64,000 nucleotides of DNA from NCBI RefSeq assembly GCF_051020765.1, contig NW_027469123.1, positions 744,001-808,000 on the forward strand. The letters are read 5' to 3'. The notes under the pieces were generated by a model, which was given only the letters and a program-made list of their open reading frames with translations, was not told the origin of the DNA and searched no databases. This DNA comes from Lasioglossum baleicum. Taxonomy: Eukaryota > Arthropoda > Insecta > Hymenoptera > Halictidae. This document shows, piece by piece, positions 11,500 through 24,769 of the stretch; position 1 is the stretch's first letter, and every line of letters begins with the position of its first letter. The position numbers were made by a program, and so were the translations under genes.

Positions 11500-11906
11500 C
11501 ACCGACGAGATACTGTTAAAGACTGCCAGCCTTATGGGAGTTGGCGGGACTCGAATTTTTCGGTATTTCATACGCCCTCTAGGATATATTTTAGCTCCAT
11601 CCAGAGAAACAGAAGGCCAACGACGGCATTTTGTCGGTCAAGAAGACCACTGAGGAGATTCTCGTCGCGATGCATCGGTGTGAATGCGAATTATTACGAA
11701 ACCATATCGATTATTATTAAATGTTACATTCTCCGCCATATTTCAGACGATGTTTTGGCACTATTTTAGCACTATTTAGAATTTTTAGCGATGTGGTATA
11801 TCAGATCACTGTAACTTTCACGTTATCCCCGCGCCCACTCGCGCCCACTTACTGGTCCCGCGGAATAACACAGGGGCTGGCAGTCTTTAATAGTATCTCG
11901 TCGGTG
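11500..11906. mobile_element. Short E-family MITE 2, 407 bp, 7-bp TSD CCTGTGC
   Basis: The same ends as MITE 1, flanked by CCTGTGC at 11493-11499 and 11907-11913. Its interior is colinear with MITE 1. It sits inside the first 40 bp of E1 and directly next to E2, which shares the middle duplication. Confidence 0.9.
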
Positions 11907-12039
11907 CCTGTGCCACCGACGAGATACTGTTAAAGACTGCCAGCCTTACGGGAGTTGGCGGGACTCGAATTTTTCGGTGTTCTCTTACGCCCTCTAGGAT
12001 ATATTCTGACTGGAGTGAGAAACAGGAGGCCAACGACGG

Positions 12040-14060
12040 CATTTCGTCGGTGCAGAAGACACTGTATTGGTATCGTGTTAGCAACGCGCCCGCGCGCTAC
12101 ACTCACCAGCGTACCTTTACTATATCCGTGTGCGCTGCTTGTGCGAGCCACAATCTATTTTTAGAACTTGCCATGTTGCCATGCTTTACGGCTTACGGAA
12201 ACGAAACTGAAATTCGACTGTTGAGCCATCGAGCGTATGAATCGCAATCTGGAGCTAGCCTTCGGGTCCCCGTGCAGCGAGGATTTTTTTTTATTTTTAT
12301 TTTTCATTACTTTTTTAATTACATTTTTTAACCTTCCAAAAAATTAAAAATGTTAAAACTATGTTCAAAATATGTATTCATTTTAAATAGAAACGTTTTG
12401 TTACTGTCATAATTGCATTAATAAAAATTGGTATATGATCGAGAATAGGTTGATGGTATTTATTTGGACTGATTGGAGAATACGAAAATGCAGGAAGTAT
12501 TTTTTAGTTTATGAAACAATTTGTAGATTTATTAGTTGTCAAACAAATAATAAAATAAATTGTATAATATATATAAATTGATTTTATACTAGCATACACA
12601 AGTTTATTTGATCTTCTGTCTTCCTATAATAAAAAAACACAGTCATAACTATAATTATAATAGAATTTCATAAAATATTGAGGTTATTGCAAACTCATCT
12701 TTTTTCGCGATGATGCTCTAATTTTATTGCTTCTCTCGAATGTCCATTTCCTTCCGAGACAGTGCGTTTCTAAGTGTAAATAAAAAATGTTGATATAAAA
12801 TGTATCATAATTAAACTACAATTATTCTAATAACGTAGAATGTAGTACATATTAAGTTTTAATTACCAGGATTTTCTTCTTCGACGTTAAGCACTCTTTA
12901 CTGCTTCTCGTAATTTACGTATATGCAACATTAGGGTGGACCTTATTTTTCGACCATGAAATTTTTTTGTCCCGTAAACCAGAATTGTAACAAATGTTGA
13001 GAAAATGATCTGGAAAAATTTTGGGGCCGATTGGATCATGGGAAAATGAGGCGCAGCAAATTTGAAAATTTTGAATTTTTTAAATCTTTACATAAATAGA
13101 CGTTATGATATATCGTTGAATTTGTCTTTTTTCTCTTTAAGAATCCGTATGTAGCATAAACAGTTGTTGATAGAAAAAACATCCGTGACTTTGAAAACTT
13201 GAAATAATTACTTTGAAAACAAATTTTTTCTCTGATACTATATCCACCTCCTTATATACTACAACTTTTGTTTGAAGAGTTTTTTTATATATACATAACT
13301 GACAGAGATATATTAAGGGGCGTAATTTGCATTATTCGGAAGCATACAACTGCGCATATGTATAGCTATTTTCATAGCTACATGCTGCCGAATAATGCAA
13401 ATTACGCCTCGTAAACGAAAAAATAGGACTTTTGAGGCAGATAGCGCCCTAGATCGATGTTTTATCTAGCGTTTTTGACTAGTGAAAAACCCCGTGTTTG
13501 TATTATCGAGAAATGAGTAAATGAATATTTTGCAATCCTGGAAGTCTCTCTACTCCCTTATAAATAAATTCATTAATATGCTCCAATCTACAAAAGAAAA
13601 ACAGTTATAATATCGGAAAAAGAAGTTATTATGAATAATAAGTAGTCTGACTGAAACATAGACTGAAGGTGGTCAATGATACCGCTGAACGGGGCGTTAA
13701 ACTAATGGAGGATCATAATAAAATTTTATATAGAAACAAAGAGGAGAAATAATATATACTATACAAACTGTGATGGAATATCGACAGCAGTATCCTGACG
13801 CCACAAAACAGATTTGTCAAAGGATTTTTAAATATTTTTTAATATAGAGAGAAACACCTGATCAATCCCTACATGCGATTAATTGCATTTTTAAGAGGTA
13901 TTGAAGACAGCTTATTAACTGAGAGTTATTAAATTTTTCATTTTCCTCAGAGTCAGTAAGTTCTTTATTTTTCTCGGAGTCATTAAGTTTTCCATTTTTC
14001 TTGAAGTTATTCTATTTTTCATTTTCCTCAGTGTCGTCAAGTTTTTTCATATAGTCCAGT
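12040..14060 (+). repeat. Non-coding interior of E element, unit X copy 1
   Basis: AT-rich sequence repeated inverted at about 21470-24577 and directly at about 24840-26590. Its right part consists of degenerate units of about 30 bp (TTAAGTTTTCCATTTTTCTT-like, about 13925-14050). No gene is visible. Confidence 0.7.
13319..13408. mobile_element. 90-bp palindromic MITE-like insert in unit X
   Basis: GGCGTAATTTGCATTATTCG begins one arm and its complement ends the other. The same palindrome in the inverted unit X is split by the solo LTR at 22205-23315. Confidence 0.6.
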
Positions 14061-14932
14061 CGGCAGGTCGAAAAAAGGCGTCTACCTGGAAAGTATTCCG
14101 AACTTAATGAAATTTTGACACGTCATTTAGGGGTACTCTGGGGTGTCGAATCTCAGTTTTCGACCTCGAGGACCCTGTGCTAACTTGGGGAGGGGGAAAA
14201 AACCACTACTTTTATTACCTTGTTTTGGTTTTTCGCCTATCGGGCTCGAGTCGGGTACGCGATACATCAGACACATCGGGAAGCTTATGACTAGACTGCG
14301 GATTTTATGCATGTATGACAAAAATGTACACGTTCAATTTAAAGCAGTGGACATGTTAAAAATATTTAAGGACATCAACGTATTAGTTTCAGCTTAATAG
14401 GATAATTAAAAGAAGAATACAATTTATATTTGGCTCATGTGCCGTGCAATCAATGCAAACATTTTTTATTTTGCATAAAGATCCGCAGTGTACTCATGAC
14501 TCACCTTTGTCGGGCGGCTTCTAAAACAATAGAACAAGATCGCGCGAACGAGTTATCGCGATACCCGAGAATCAACTGTGCGTTCTTATGAAATAGATAA
14601 TAATAATAATGGTACGTATTTCTTTCATAACTTGTCCATAATGTGATTTTTATATAAGTACATTAGGTATATTCGGCAGACATGTGCATGATCGTTATTT
14701 GTATTAAAATTTGAAATAATGCACGTTTCACGTGAAAAAATTATAAGAAAATATTTACAACGTGGTATGTAATAAGTTATGATAACTTTTCAGTGGGTGA
14801 TGTTTTTATTAACTGTTAAGTAACCTACTTAACTATCATTAATCTTACACAAATTCTTAAAAGATAATATATAGTATACAATATAAAATAAAATAGAAAT
14901 TAACTTAAAATAAAATCATATAAAATAAAAAA
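14061..14932. other. Unique AT-rich stretch of E2 with a small MITE
   Basis: No gene seen. At 14288-14497 there is a 210-bp MITE with inverted ends built on CTAGACTGCGGAT and ATCCGCAGTGTAC, related to 56031-56243. The part 14640-14770 is a diverged inverted copy of a piece of unit Y. Confidence 0.5.
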
Positions 14933-15385
14933 CTAGAGGGTTATTGTTGCTCGCTCGCGAGTAGGGTTGTTTTTGCTCGCTCGCTTTGCTCGCTCGCGGA
15001 TAGGACTGCTCTTGCGAAAGGGTTAGTGGTACGCATGGCTAGTAGTACCTATAGCTATTAATGTTTTTTTTTTATTTGGTGTGTGACTCTCCACGAGCCA
15101 CACAAAGAACTTCCCGATTCGTTAGTTGCAGTATATTATTATCATTATTAAGTGTACGTTTTAAGAAGATTATACGTTTTCAGGGAAATTCAATAGTTTT
15201 CTACTTATCAAAATGTTTGCTATATGGCGTCACATTAAACCAACATCGTATGCTCGTTGCTCGCTTGGTTCCTTGTTATAGCATACTAATGTTGCAAAAT
15301 AAATTGTCTTAATTAGTTTTTCGCAAACGATACAACTCCTCATTATCCGGGTTTGCAGTAGTGATCTTGGTTTTCTTCGATACTG

Positions 15386-15859
15386 TTAATTTAAATTGTC
15401 CCAAAATATATAAACTGCGCTCAATTTTGAAACTCTGCTCAGTGCTACATACAATATTTGTAAAGTTCGCCTTTCTGATTTTTTAAAATCCAAACATACT
15501 TTCTCGTATGTTTGTCCCTGACTTTTATGAATCGTAATCGCTTCAGCAGGAACCACTGGAAATTGACTACGTGTGATTTGATATTTTTCCTCACTCGACA
15601 TATTTACTTGATTCGATATTTTTATTATTGGTGTAAAATTTTGATCAATATTTGCATTTTTCATATAATCACGATAACGAGTTCTTACTTTCACTCCTAC
15701 TCTGGCCAATTGAAAATGTAACCACAATATAGACGGAATTTTAGTATTTTCTTGAAAAGTAATAAATTTTAATATTCCGCATGTGTGTGCTCCATTAACC
15801 AATCCGTTTTCAACATCAATGTTATTAATAATTATCATATAGTTTATATTAATTTTCAA
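15386..15859 (-). pseudogene. Helitron helicase C-terminal remnant, copy B
   Basis: This is the longest of the three helicase remnants (about 157 residues, open further upstream without ATG to about 15940). It keeps NGLVNGA, KSQGQTY (motif V) and YVALSRV (motif VI) of Pif1-like helicases. The Walker A/B motifs and the Rep domain are missing, so it is a 3' fragment and not a functional gene. Confidence 0.85.
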
Positions 15860-16343
15860 TTTAATCTCAGTTAATAATTCGTTTTGAACTGATTGTTTTT
15901 TTAAAGATTGTAATATAAATTTTTTTTTGTACTTTCATCGATATTCTTTGAAAATGTATTCTCGCGAGTAGAGATGATTAACTCACTCTTGCATTGGGAT
16001 AATTTTCGATTATTGTAAGCGGAAACATCATCGTAAGGTACAAAAAAAAATTAAAAAAAATTTTTTTTTTTAAATTTTAAGGAAATCGAAAAAAATTTTT
16101 TTGTGTAATTACGTTTGTTTCTTCGGTGGAAACTTTCCGTTCTCTCGTATAAATTGCATTGTTGAATGAACTTCTTTCGAAAAAACTAAAATAACTAAAA
16201 AACTACTTGACCAAAATGGACCAAAATCTAATCAGCTCTAAGTTACACCGGGGCATATCGATTGCATCATTCATCATCCTGATCGCGTTGTTACTTTTTC
16301 TGAAAACGTTAACGAAAAATTTGATTACATAGAAACGGCCATA

Positions 16344-16494
<151 letters not shown>

Positions 16495-16700
16495 ACATTT
16501 TGCTGAAAATAGTCTAAAATGACTGCAATGACCATGAAACGTGAAGATCTGCTAAAAAATCGATTTTCGATTTTCGGGGTCATTACAATAACTTCCCTAT
16601 AAAATCGGGAAGTTAATTATATAGAGCCTATAGATAATACAGAATAAAATATAAACACGAAATATAATACGTATAACGTTTATATTTATATTTCGTTTTT

Positions 16701-19700
16701 AATTATTGCCATACTTTACCATATTGTAATCTTCTAGGTATATTGTATAACTTCCGTAAAGACATTTTAATGATATTATCGATACATATCTAAGTTCATT
16801 CGGAGAAAATTCGTTAAAAAGCTAGAAATATTGTCTTTTAAGTTTTTCACATGAAACGTGCATTATTCAAGCTTTAATACAAATAAAGAGCAGGCACGCG
16901 TATGGCGAATATACCTAATGTAGTTATAAAAAAACCAAGTATATTAAAAATCACGTTATAAGTAAAGAAAGAAAACCATTATTACCATTATCTATGTCAT
17001 AAGAACGCAGAGTATTTGAATCTCGGATAACGCAATAACTCGTCCGCCCGAACTTGTTCGATTCTTTTCGTACCCGCCCGACGAATTCGAAGTCGAATCG
17101 AAGGGCCGCCGCCGGACTTTCTGCGACCCGACCCGACTCGAACCCGAACATCGAGCGGCCCGCACATCCCTAAATTATTTATAATTATAAATATATTATA
17201 TTAAATGACCTATATTATAATAACCTATATTAGGTAATTATTATCACACTTTAAATAAGTAAATATGGCTCAAATTATGCCGTATTTAGGCTCATTTTAA
17301 TTAGAAGGATCTCACAAATACGTTGGTAATTCCGTAAAAAAGATTGAAAAATAAAAAACTTTCCTATATGCATTGATGTAATCGGTACGCAGCCTTTTGA
17401 ACTGTGTCGGCTGCCTCGTACCTCAGTCCCTCTTTGTCGTTTACGAGCTGTCGTAAAAAAAGTTCTGGTACATATGTTGATAGTCTAAAAATATGATCAA
17501 TGCTATTTTTCAATTTCTCTAAAAAACCTGCATTTGTCGAATTTTTGCGTGTTTTTCACTTTGTGTAATTAACATTTTGAACCAAAAAATCGGGAAAAAG
17601 TCTCAAATATCAATTTCAATTAAATGCAATTATATGATTAAATTAATGCAAGTAAATGGGGAAAATGGACCGAAAATTGAATGGCACAACGGCTGTTTAA
17701 ATAATTCGAAGGACTATCTCGTCCGGCTAGGCCCTTCATTCCAAATTGTAATATTCCAATATTCCAATATCATTTTAAATATATTCAAGTACTATTTAAA
17801 ACTATTAATGAGTTTTAACAACAAAATATTTTAAATAGAAAACTAAATTTTGACATATAAGATAAGATTATAGCAAGCTTGCTATAAATGTCGAAAACTC
17901 GAGTCTGGCCAGAGACATTCAATTTTCAGGAAACACTATTCTATGATGACGAACGGAGAAAAGGGAAGTGAAGCTCGGGGGCTTCGGTCGCCGTGGAACG
18001 GAGTGAAACATTGTAACATGATACGGGTCGGGTCGGGTATATCGGTGTGAGACTACTAATCAAACAACAAAGCTTAATTATTTATCATTACTTTTTTATA
18101 GGATTTTCCTTAACATATTTGGTGAATTTTGTTTCTTTTTATGAAAATGGTACCAAAATTATATAATTCCGATGATATTTGCTTATGCAATGAGCGACGG
18201 TACGCAAGTTTCCTACACAAAGAAGGACAGCGTCGGGAAAAAAAGAGACGCGGAGAGTCCTTATTCTTTTAAGATTTCGACTTCGACTTCGTCTGCTAGC
18301 TCTTCGTCTCGTCGCACAATGTACTCATAAATGAATCATGTTTCAGGAAGTGGTTCAGTTCAGAATGAAATAAAATAATGTTACACGCACTTTTTAAATA
18401 GCGTCATATATGGTGCAAGAAATATTCGTATAGAGTCAAATAGAATTATTTTTTTAGATATCTTCGTACGAAATACTGCCTCTAAATAACATTGTATGGA
18501 TAGGAGCCGTCGAAAATTAGTTTAATTAGTTAATACTTTTATCTTGTTACTACCTCTACTTTAATAATTGCCGTCAATAATGCTGTCGAGCATTACAAGT
18601 ATGGGATAAATAAGTAAAAAAATTAATTTTCTGTTTCCTACTAAGGATCTTAATAAGAACGATTGAATTTTGTCATTACACAACATAACAAAATATTTTT
18701 TAAGAATCATTATTTTATATATAACGCAATAATGTTCAAATTATTTTTAAATTCCAATACATTTGTAGAATATTACGTAGTAATTACTTTCATTTTTCCT
18801 ACATCTATAAACTATCGATTATATTGTAAACAATTATTACAATGGTGATAATAAGGAAAATAAGAATGCAATAAGAGAATTATATATAGTATTATAAGGC
18901 AATTACAGAATAGGTAATGTCAGCATTCTACTATATCATTCTTCTTCAACTTGACGAATATCTCGTCGATTGTGGAACTTTTACCGCTGTGGTATATCAG
19001 ATCACTGTAACTTTCCCGTTATCCCCGCGCCCACTCGCGCCCACTTACCGGTCCCGCGGAATAACACAGGGGCTGGCAGTCTTTAATAGTATCTCGTCGG
19101 TGCCTGTGCTATTCAGCGAGCCCGGTAACCGGGCGCAACGGGCGCTGGGATAACGTGAAAGTTACAGTGATCTGATATACCACAGCGGTAAAAGTTCCAC
19201 AATCGACGAGATATTCGTCAAGTTGAAGAAGAATGATATAGTAGAATGCTGACATTACCTATTCTGTAATTGCCTTATAATACTATATATAATTCTCTTA
19301 TTGCATTCTTATTTTCCTTATTATCACCATTGTAATAATTGTTTACAATATAATCGATAGTTTATAGATGTAGGAAAAATGGAAGTAATTACTACGTAAT
19401 ATTCTACAAATGTATTGGAATTTAAAAGTAATTTGAACATTATTGCGTTATATATAAAATAATGATTCTTAAAAAATATTTTGTTATGTTGTGTAATGAC
19501 AAAATTCAATCGTTCTTATTAAGATCCTTAGTAGGAAACAGAAAATTAATTTTTTTACTTATTTATCCCATATCCCATAATCCCATGCTCGACAGCATTA
19601 TTGACTGCAATTATTAAAGTAGAGGTAGTAACAAGATAAAAGTATTAACTAATTAAACTAATTTTCGACGGCTCCTATCCATACAATGTTATTTAGAGGC

Positions 19701-21469
19701 AGTATTTCGTACGAAGATATCTAAAAAAATAATTCTATTTGACTCTATACGAATATTTCTTGCACCATATATGACGCTATTTAAAAAGTGCGTGTAACAT
19801 TATTTTATTTCATTCTGAACTGAACCACTTCCTGAAACATGATTCATTTATGAGTACATTGTGCGACGAGGCGAAGAGCTAGCAGACGAAGTCGAAGTCG
19901 AAATCTTAAAAGAATAAGGACTTCCCGCGTCTCTTTTTTTCCCGACGCTGTCCTTCATTGTGTCCGAAACTTGCGTCGCTCATTGCATAAGCAAATATCA
20001 TCGGAATTATATAATTTTGGTATCATTTTCATAAAAAGAAACAAAATTCACCAAATATGTTAAGGAAAATCCTATAAAAAAGTAATAATAAATAATTAAG
20101 CTTTGTTGTTTGATTAGTAGTCTCACACCGATATACCCGACCCGACCCGTATCATGTTACAATGTTTCACTCCACTCCACGGCGACCGAAGCCCCCGAGC
20201 TTCACTTCCCTTTTCTCCGTTCGTCATCATAGAATAGTGTTTCCTGAAAATTGAATGTCTCTGGCCAGACTCGAGTTTTCGACATTTATAGCAAGCTTGC
20301 TATAATCTTATCTTATATGTCAAAATTTAGTTTTCTATTTAAAATATTTTGTTGTTAAAACTCATTAATAGTTTTAAATAGTACTTGAAATATTGAAAAT
20401 GATATTGAAATATTGGAATATTACAATTTGGAATGAAGGGCCTAGCCGGACGAGGTAGTCCTTCGAATTATTTAAACAGCCGTTGTGCCATTCAATTTTC
20501 GGTCCATTTTCCCCATTTACTTGCATTAATTTAATCATATAATTGCATTTAATTGAAATTGATATTTGAGATTTTTTCCCGATTTTTTGGTTCAAAATGT
20601 TAATTACACACAAAGTGAAAAACACGCAAAAATTCGACAAATGCAGGTTTTTTAGAGAAATTGAAAAATAGCATTGATCATATTTTTAGACTATCAACAT
20701 ATGTACCAGAACTTTTTTTACGACAGCTCGTAAACGACAAAGAGGGACTGAGGTACGAGGCAGCCGACACAGTTCAAAAGGCTGCGTACCGATTACATCA
20801 ATGCACATAGGAAAGTTTTTTATTTTTCAATCTTTTTTTACGGAATTACCAACGTATTTGTGAGATTCTTCTAATTAAAATGAGCCTAAATACGGCAGAA
20901 TTTGAGCCATATTTACTTATTTAAAGTGTGATCATAATTACCTAATATAGGTTATTATAATAGGTCATTTAATATAATATATTTATAATTATAAATAATT
21001 TAGGGATGTGCGGGCCGCTCGATGTTCGGGTTCGGGTCGGGTCGGGTCGCAGAAAGTCCGGCGGCCCGTCGATTCGACTTCGAATTCGTCGGGTGGGTAC
21101 GAAAAGAATCGAACAAGTTCGGGCGGACGAGTTATTGCGTTATCCGAGATTCAAATACTCTGCGTTCTTATGACATAAATAATGGTAATAATGGTTTACT
21201 TTCTTAACTTATAACGTGATTTTTAATATACTTGGTTTTTTTAGAACTACATTAGGTATATTCGCCAAACACGTGCCTGCTCTTTATATGTATTAAAGCT
21301 TGAATAATGCACGTTTCATGTGAAAAACTTAAAAGACAATATTTCTAGCTTTTTAACGAATTTTCTCCGAATGAACTTAGATATGTATCGATAATATCAT
21401 TAAAATATCCTTACGGAAGTTATACAATACACCTAGAAGATTACAATATGGTAAAGTATGGCAATAATT
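16701..21469. repeat. Large inverted repeat: two 2.37-kb arms with a 33-bp centre
   Basis: The left arm is 16701-19069 and the right arm 19103-21469. The centre (19070-19102) is the E2 right terminus. The arms are unit Y plus E right ends, facing each other because E2 inserted into E1 in the opposite orientation. Divergence is low; 19120-19140 is the most changed part. Confidence 0.85.
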
Positions 21470-22204
21470 CAATGATTCCAAGAAAAATGGAAAACTTAAT
21501 GACTCCAAGAAAAATAAACAACTTAATGACACTGAGGAAAATGAAAAATTGAATAACTCCAAGAAAAATGGAAAACTTAATGACTCCGAGAAAAATAAAG
21601 AACTTACTGACTCTGAGGAAAATGAAAAATTTAATAACTCTCAGTTAATAAGCTGTCTTCAATACCTCTTAAAAATGCAATTAATCGCATGTAGGGATTG
21701 ATCAGGTGTTTCTCTCTATATTAAAAAATATTTAAAAATCCTTTGACAAATCTGTTTTGTGGCGTCAGGATACTGCTGTCGATATTCCATCACAGTTTGT
21801 ATAGTATATATTATTTCTCCTCTTTGTTTCTATATAAAATTTTATTATGATCCTCCATTAGTTTAACGCCCCGTTCAGCGGTATCATTGACCACCTTCAG
21901 TCTATGTTTCAGTCAGACTACTTATTATTCATAATAACTTCTTTTTCCGATATTATAACTGTTTTTCTTTTGTAGATTGGAGCATATTAATGAATTTATT
22001 TATAAGGGAGTAGAGAGACTTCCAGGATTGCAAAATATTCATTTACTCATTTCTCGATAATACAAACACGGGGTTTTTCACTAGTCAAAAACGCTAGATA
22101 AAACATCGATCTAGGGCGCTATCTGCCTCAAAAGTCCTATTTTTTCGTTTACGAGGCGTAATTTGCATTATTCGGCAGCATGTAGCTATGGAAATAGCTA
22201 TACA

Positions 22205-23315
22205 TGTTCGCTCGCGTAACTGCCGATTTCAAAATGTTCGATTGTAAAGAAATGGGTTCGCGACTGTTCGAATGTTATCCGCCAAACTAATTTTAGATAA
22301 CTATTTCAATGTAAATAACGGATTGTGTGGACAAGGAATTGACTGGAGGAATCGCGTTTCGTTCGAGATCTGTTGGTGAACTCGTCAGTAAGGCTAATCC
22401 AACAGATCCTGCCTTAGACGCGCGCAGATCAAACCGTGTTGATCTGTATTAGTGACTCGTCTTGTCTGATTGAACAAGAAGTCTGTTGTACTTCGCTTGT
22501 ATTGTAAGATACAAGAAGTACGGCTTACTTGAAACACCGACTGAGAACTGTATTCGACTGCTTGGCAGATTCGATGGTATCGACTATCCGACAACTAGCA
22601 ATGAACTGAACAGTCCTCTTAAGTCTCGAGTGCTCAATCCGCCAGAGGAAGAGGTTGACCCTTGACAAGGAAAGGGAAGTAGAGTCTATTGTAATGAGGG
22701 AAAGAACTATCCGGGTTGGTTCAGTCAACCTGACGTTTGCCAATCAGGACACCCTTAATTGTTCAAACTTCCTTCCATGGTGACTGAGAGGCTGGTCTAG
22801 TCGGAAGGAAGAGTGGGGTGCTACCTGGTATGAAGGCAAGAGCGGTAATTGACGTCGCTCGACGGTTGACTGTCGCCCCTTGCCCGTATCCTTAAAGAAT
22901 TGAATGTTTAACCTTGGACTGAGCTTAGCGAACGCGGGCGTACACATCTGGGGTTACACATCTGGGGTTGTAATTTATGACGGCGAGGGTTCTTTAGAGT
23001 TGTATCTTGAGTGACCGTGAATATTCTTAGCCCGGGACGAAGTAAGTATTCCGAGAATTGCCGGATGTACAAAATAACATTTGGCCGTACCTGAGTGACC
23101 GTAGCATAAATAATCTTCTAATCCGAAAAACGGTTGGTAACGGCTATATCATAAATAAAATACGAAGTCGACCCTGAAGCTCTTTATCTCGCGAGGCAGT
23201 ATGGTTCACTGCAGATGCTATGGTTCTTTATGTTTAAGGGAGAATTTCCGTTAACGAATTTCTTGCGAGGAAAAACATTTCTTTGTGTAGGACTACGATC
23301 CGTTGCGACAGAACA
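22205..23315 (+). mobile_element. Solo LTR, 1111 bp, 5-bp TSD ATACA
   Basis: The ends are TGTTC and GAACA, flanked by ATACA at 22200-22204 and 23316-23320. The empty site is preserved in unit X copy 1 (about 13365), where the palindrome is uninterrupted. AATAAA near 23155 suggests plus orientation. The 5-bp duplication fits BEL or some Gypsy elements. No internal sequence remains, so the element was lost by LTR-LTR recombination. It carries four consecutive stem-loops at 22367-22521. Confidence 0.85.
22367..22521 (+). repeat. Cluster of four stem-loops in the solo LTR
   Basis: Stem A pairs 22367-22376 with 22399-22408 (10 bp, perfect). Stem B pairs 22425-22432 with 22439-22446 (8 bp, 6-nt loop). 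Hairpin C has outer GACT/AGTC and inner CTTGT/ACAAG (22454-22483). Hairpin D has outer GTACTT/AAGTAC and inner CTTGTAT/ATACAAG (22488-22521). Confidence 0.75.
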
Positions 23316-24641
23316 ATACATATGCGCAGTTGTATGCTTCCGAATAATGCAAATTACGCCCCTTAATATCTCTGTCAGTTATGTATGTATGAAAAATCTC
23401 TTCAAACAAAAGTTGTAGTATATAAGGAGGTGGATATAGTATCAGAGAAAAAAATTTTTTTCAAAGTAATTATTTCAAGTTTTCAAGGTCACGGATGTTT
23501 TTCTATCAACAACTGTTTATGCTATATATGGATTCTTAAAGAGAAAAAAGACAAATTCAACGATATATCATAACGTCTATTTATGTCAAGATTTAAAAAA
23601 TTCAAAATTTTCAAATTTGCTGCGCCTCATTTTCCCATGATCCAATCGGCCCCAACATTTTTCCAGATCATTTTCTCAACATTTGTTACAATTCTGGTTT
23701 ACGGGACCAAAAAATTTCATGGTCGAAAAATAAAGTCCAGCCTAATGTACATATACGTAAATTACGAGAAGCAGTAAAGGGTGCTTAACGTCGAAGAAGA
23801 AAATCCTGGTAATTAAAACTTAATATGTACTACATTCTACGTTATTAGGATAATTGTAGTTTAATTATGATACATTTTATAAGCAATGAAATTAGAGCAT
23901 CATTGCGAAAAAAGATGAGTTTACAATAACCTCAATATTTTATGAAATTCTATTATAATTATAGTTATGACTGTATTTTTTTATTATAGGAAGACAGAAG
24001 ATCAAATAAACTTGTGTATGCTAGTATAAAATCAATTTATATATATTATACAATTTATTTTATTATTTGTTTGACAACTAATAAATCTACAAATTGTTTC
24101 ATAAACTAAAAAATACTTCCTGCATTTTCGTATTCTCCAATCAGTCCAAATAAATACCATCAACCTGTTCTCGATCATATACCTATAGGTATAATGAGGT
24201 ATTAATATATTTTTATTAATGCAATTATGACAGTAACAAAACGTTTCTATTTTAAATGAATACATATTTTGAACATAGTTTTTATATTTTTAATTTTTTG
24301 GAAGGTTAAAAAATGTAATTAAAAAAGTAATGAAAAAAAAATTTAAAAAAATCCCCGCTGCACGGGGACTCGAATGCTAGCTCCAGATTGCCGTTCATAC
24401 GCTCGACGGCTCGACAGCCGAATTTCAGTTTCGTTTCCGCCGTAAAGCAATGCAACATGGCAACATGGCAAGTGCTAAAAATAGATTGTGGCTGGCATAA
24501 GCGCACAAGCAGCGCACACGGATATAGTAAAGGTACGCTGGTGAGTGTAGCGCGCGGGCGCGTTGCTAACACGATACCAGAGAGTATATGAGAGTGCTCA
24601 CGCCCGGGTTTTGGCCGTGCCGCTTTTGTCTCCACATTATG

Positions 24642-24722
24642 TTTAGCCTGGAACAGCTCCTACATCATCTTTAGCATGGAACAGAACCTGCATCATCTTT
24701 AGCAAGAAACAGAACCCACTTT
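24642..24722. repeat. Minisatellite at left end of W, 28-bp unit
   Basis: About 2.8 units of TTTAGCCTGGAACAGCTCCT followed by ACATCATC. It is the reverse complement of the array at 29664-29887 at the other end of the same element. Confidence 0.8.
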
Positions 24723-24769
24723 ACTGTTAGCACATCTGACGACATCTGTGACAATCTGTGTCGCTCGAA

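Larger units (their letters stand above)
21470..24577 (-). repeat. Unit X, inverted copy (part of E1)
   Basis: Reverse complement of about 12060-14060 with the solo LTR inserted. Its inner end starts with about 30-bp units (AAAATGGAAAACTTAATGAC-like). No gene. Confidence 0.75.
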
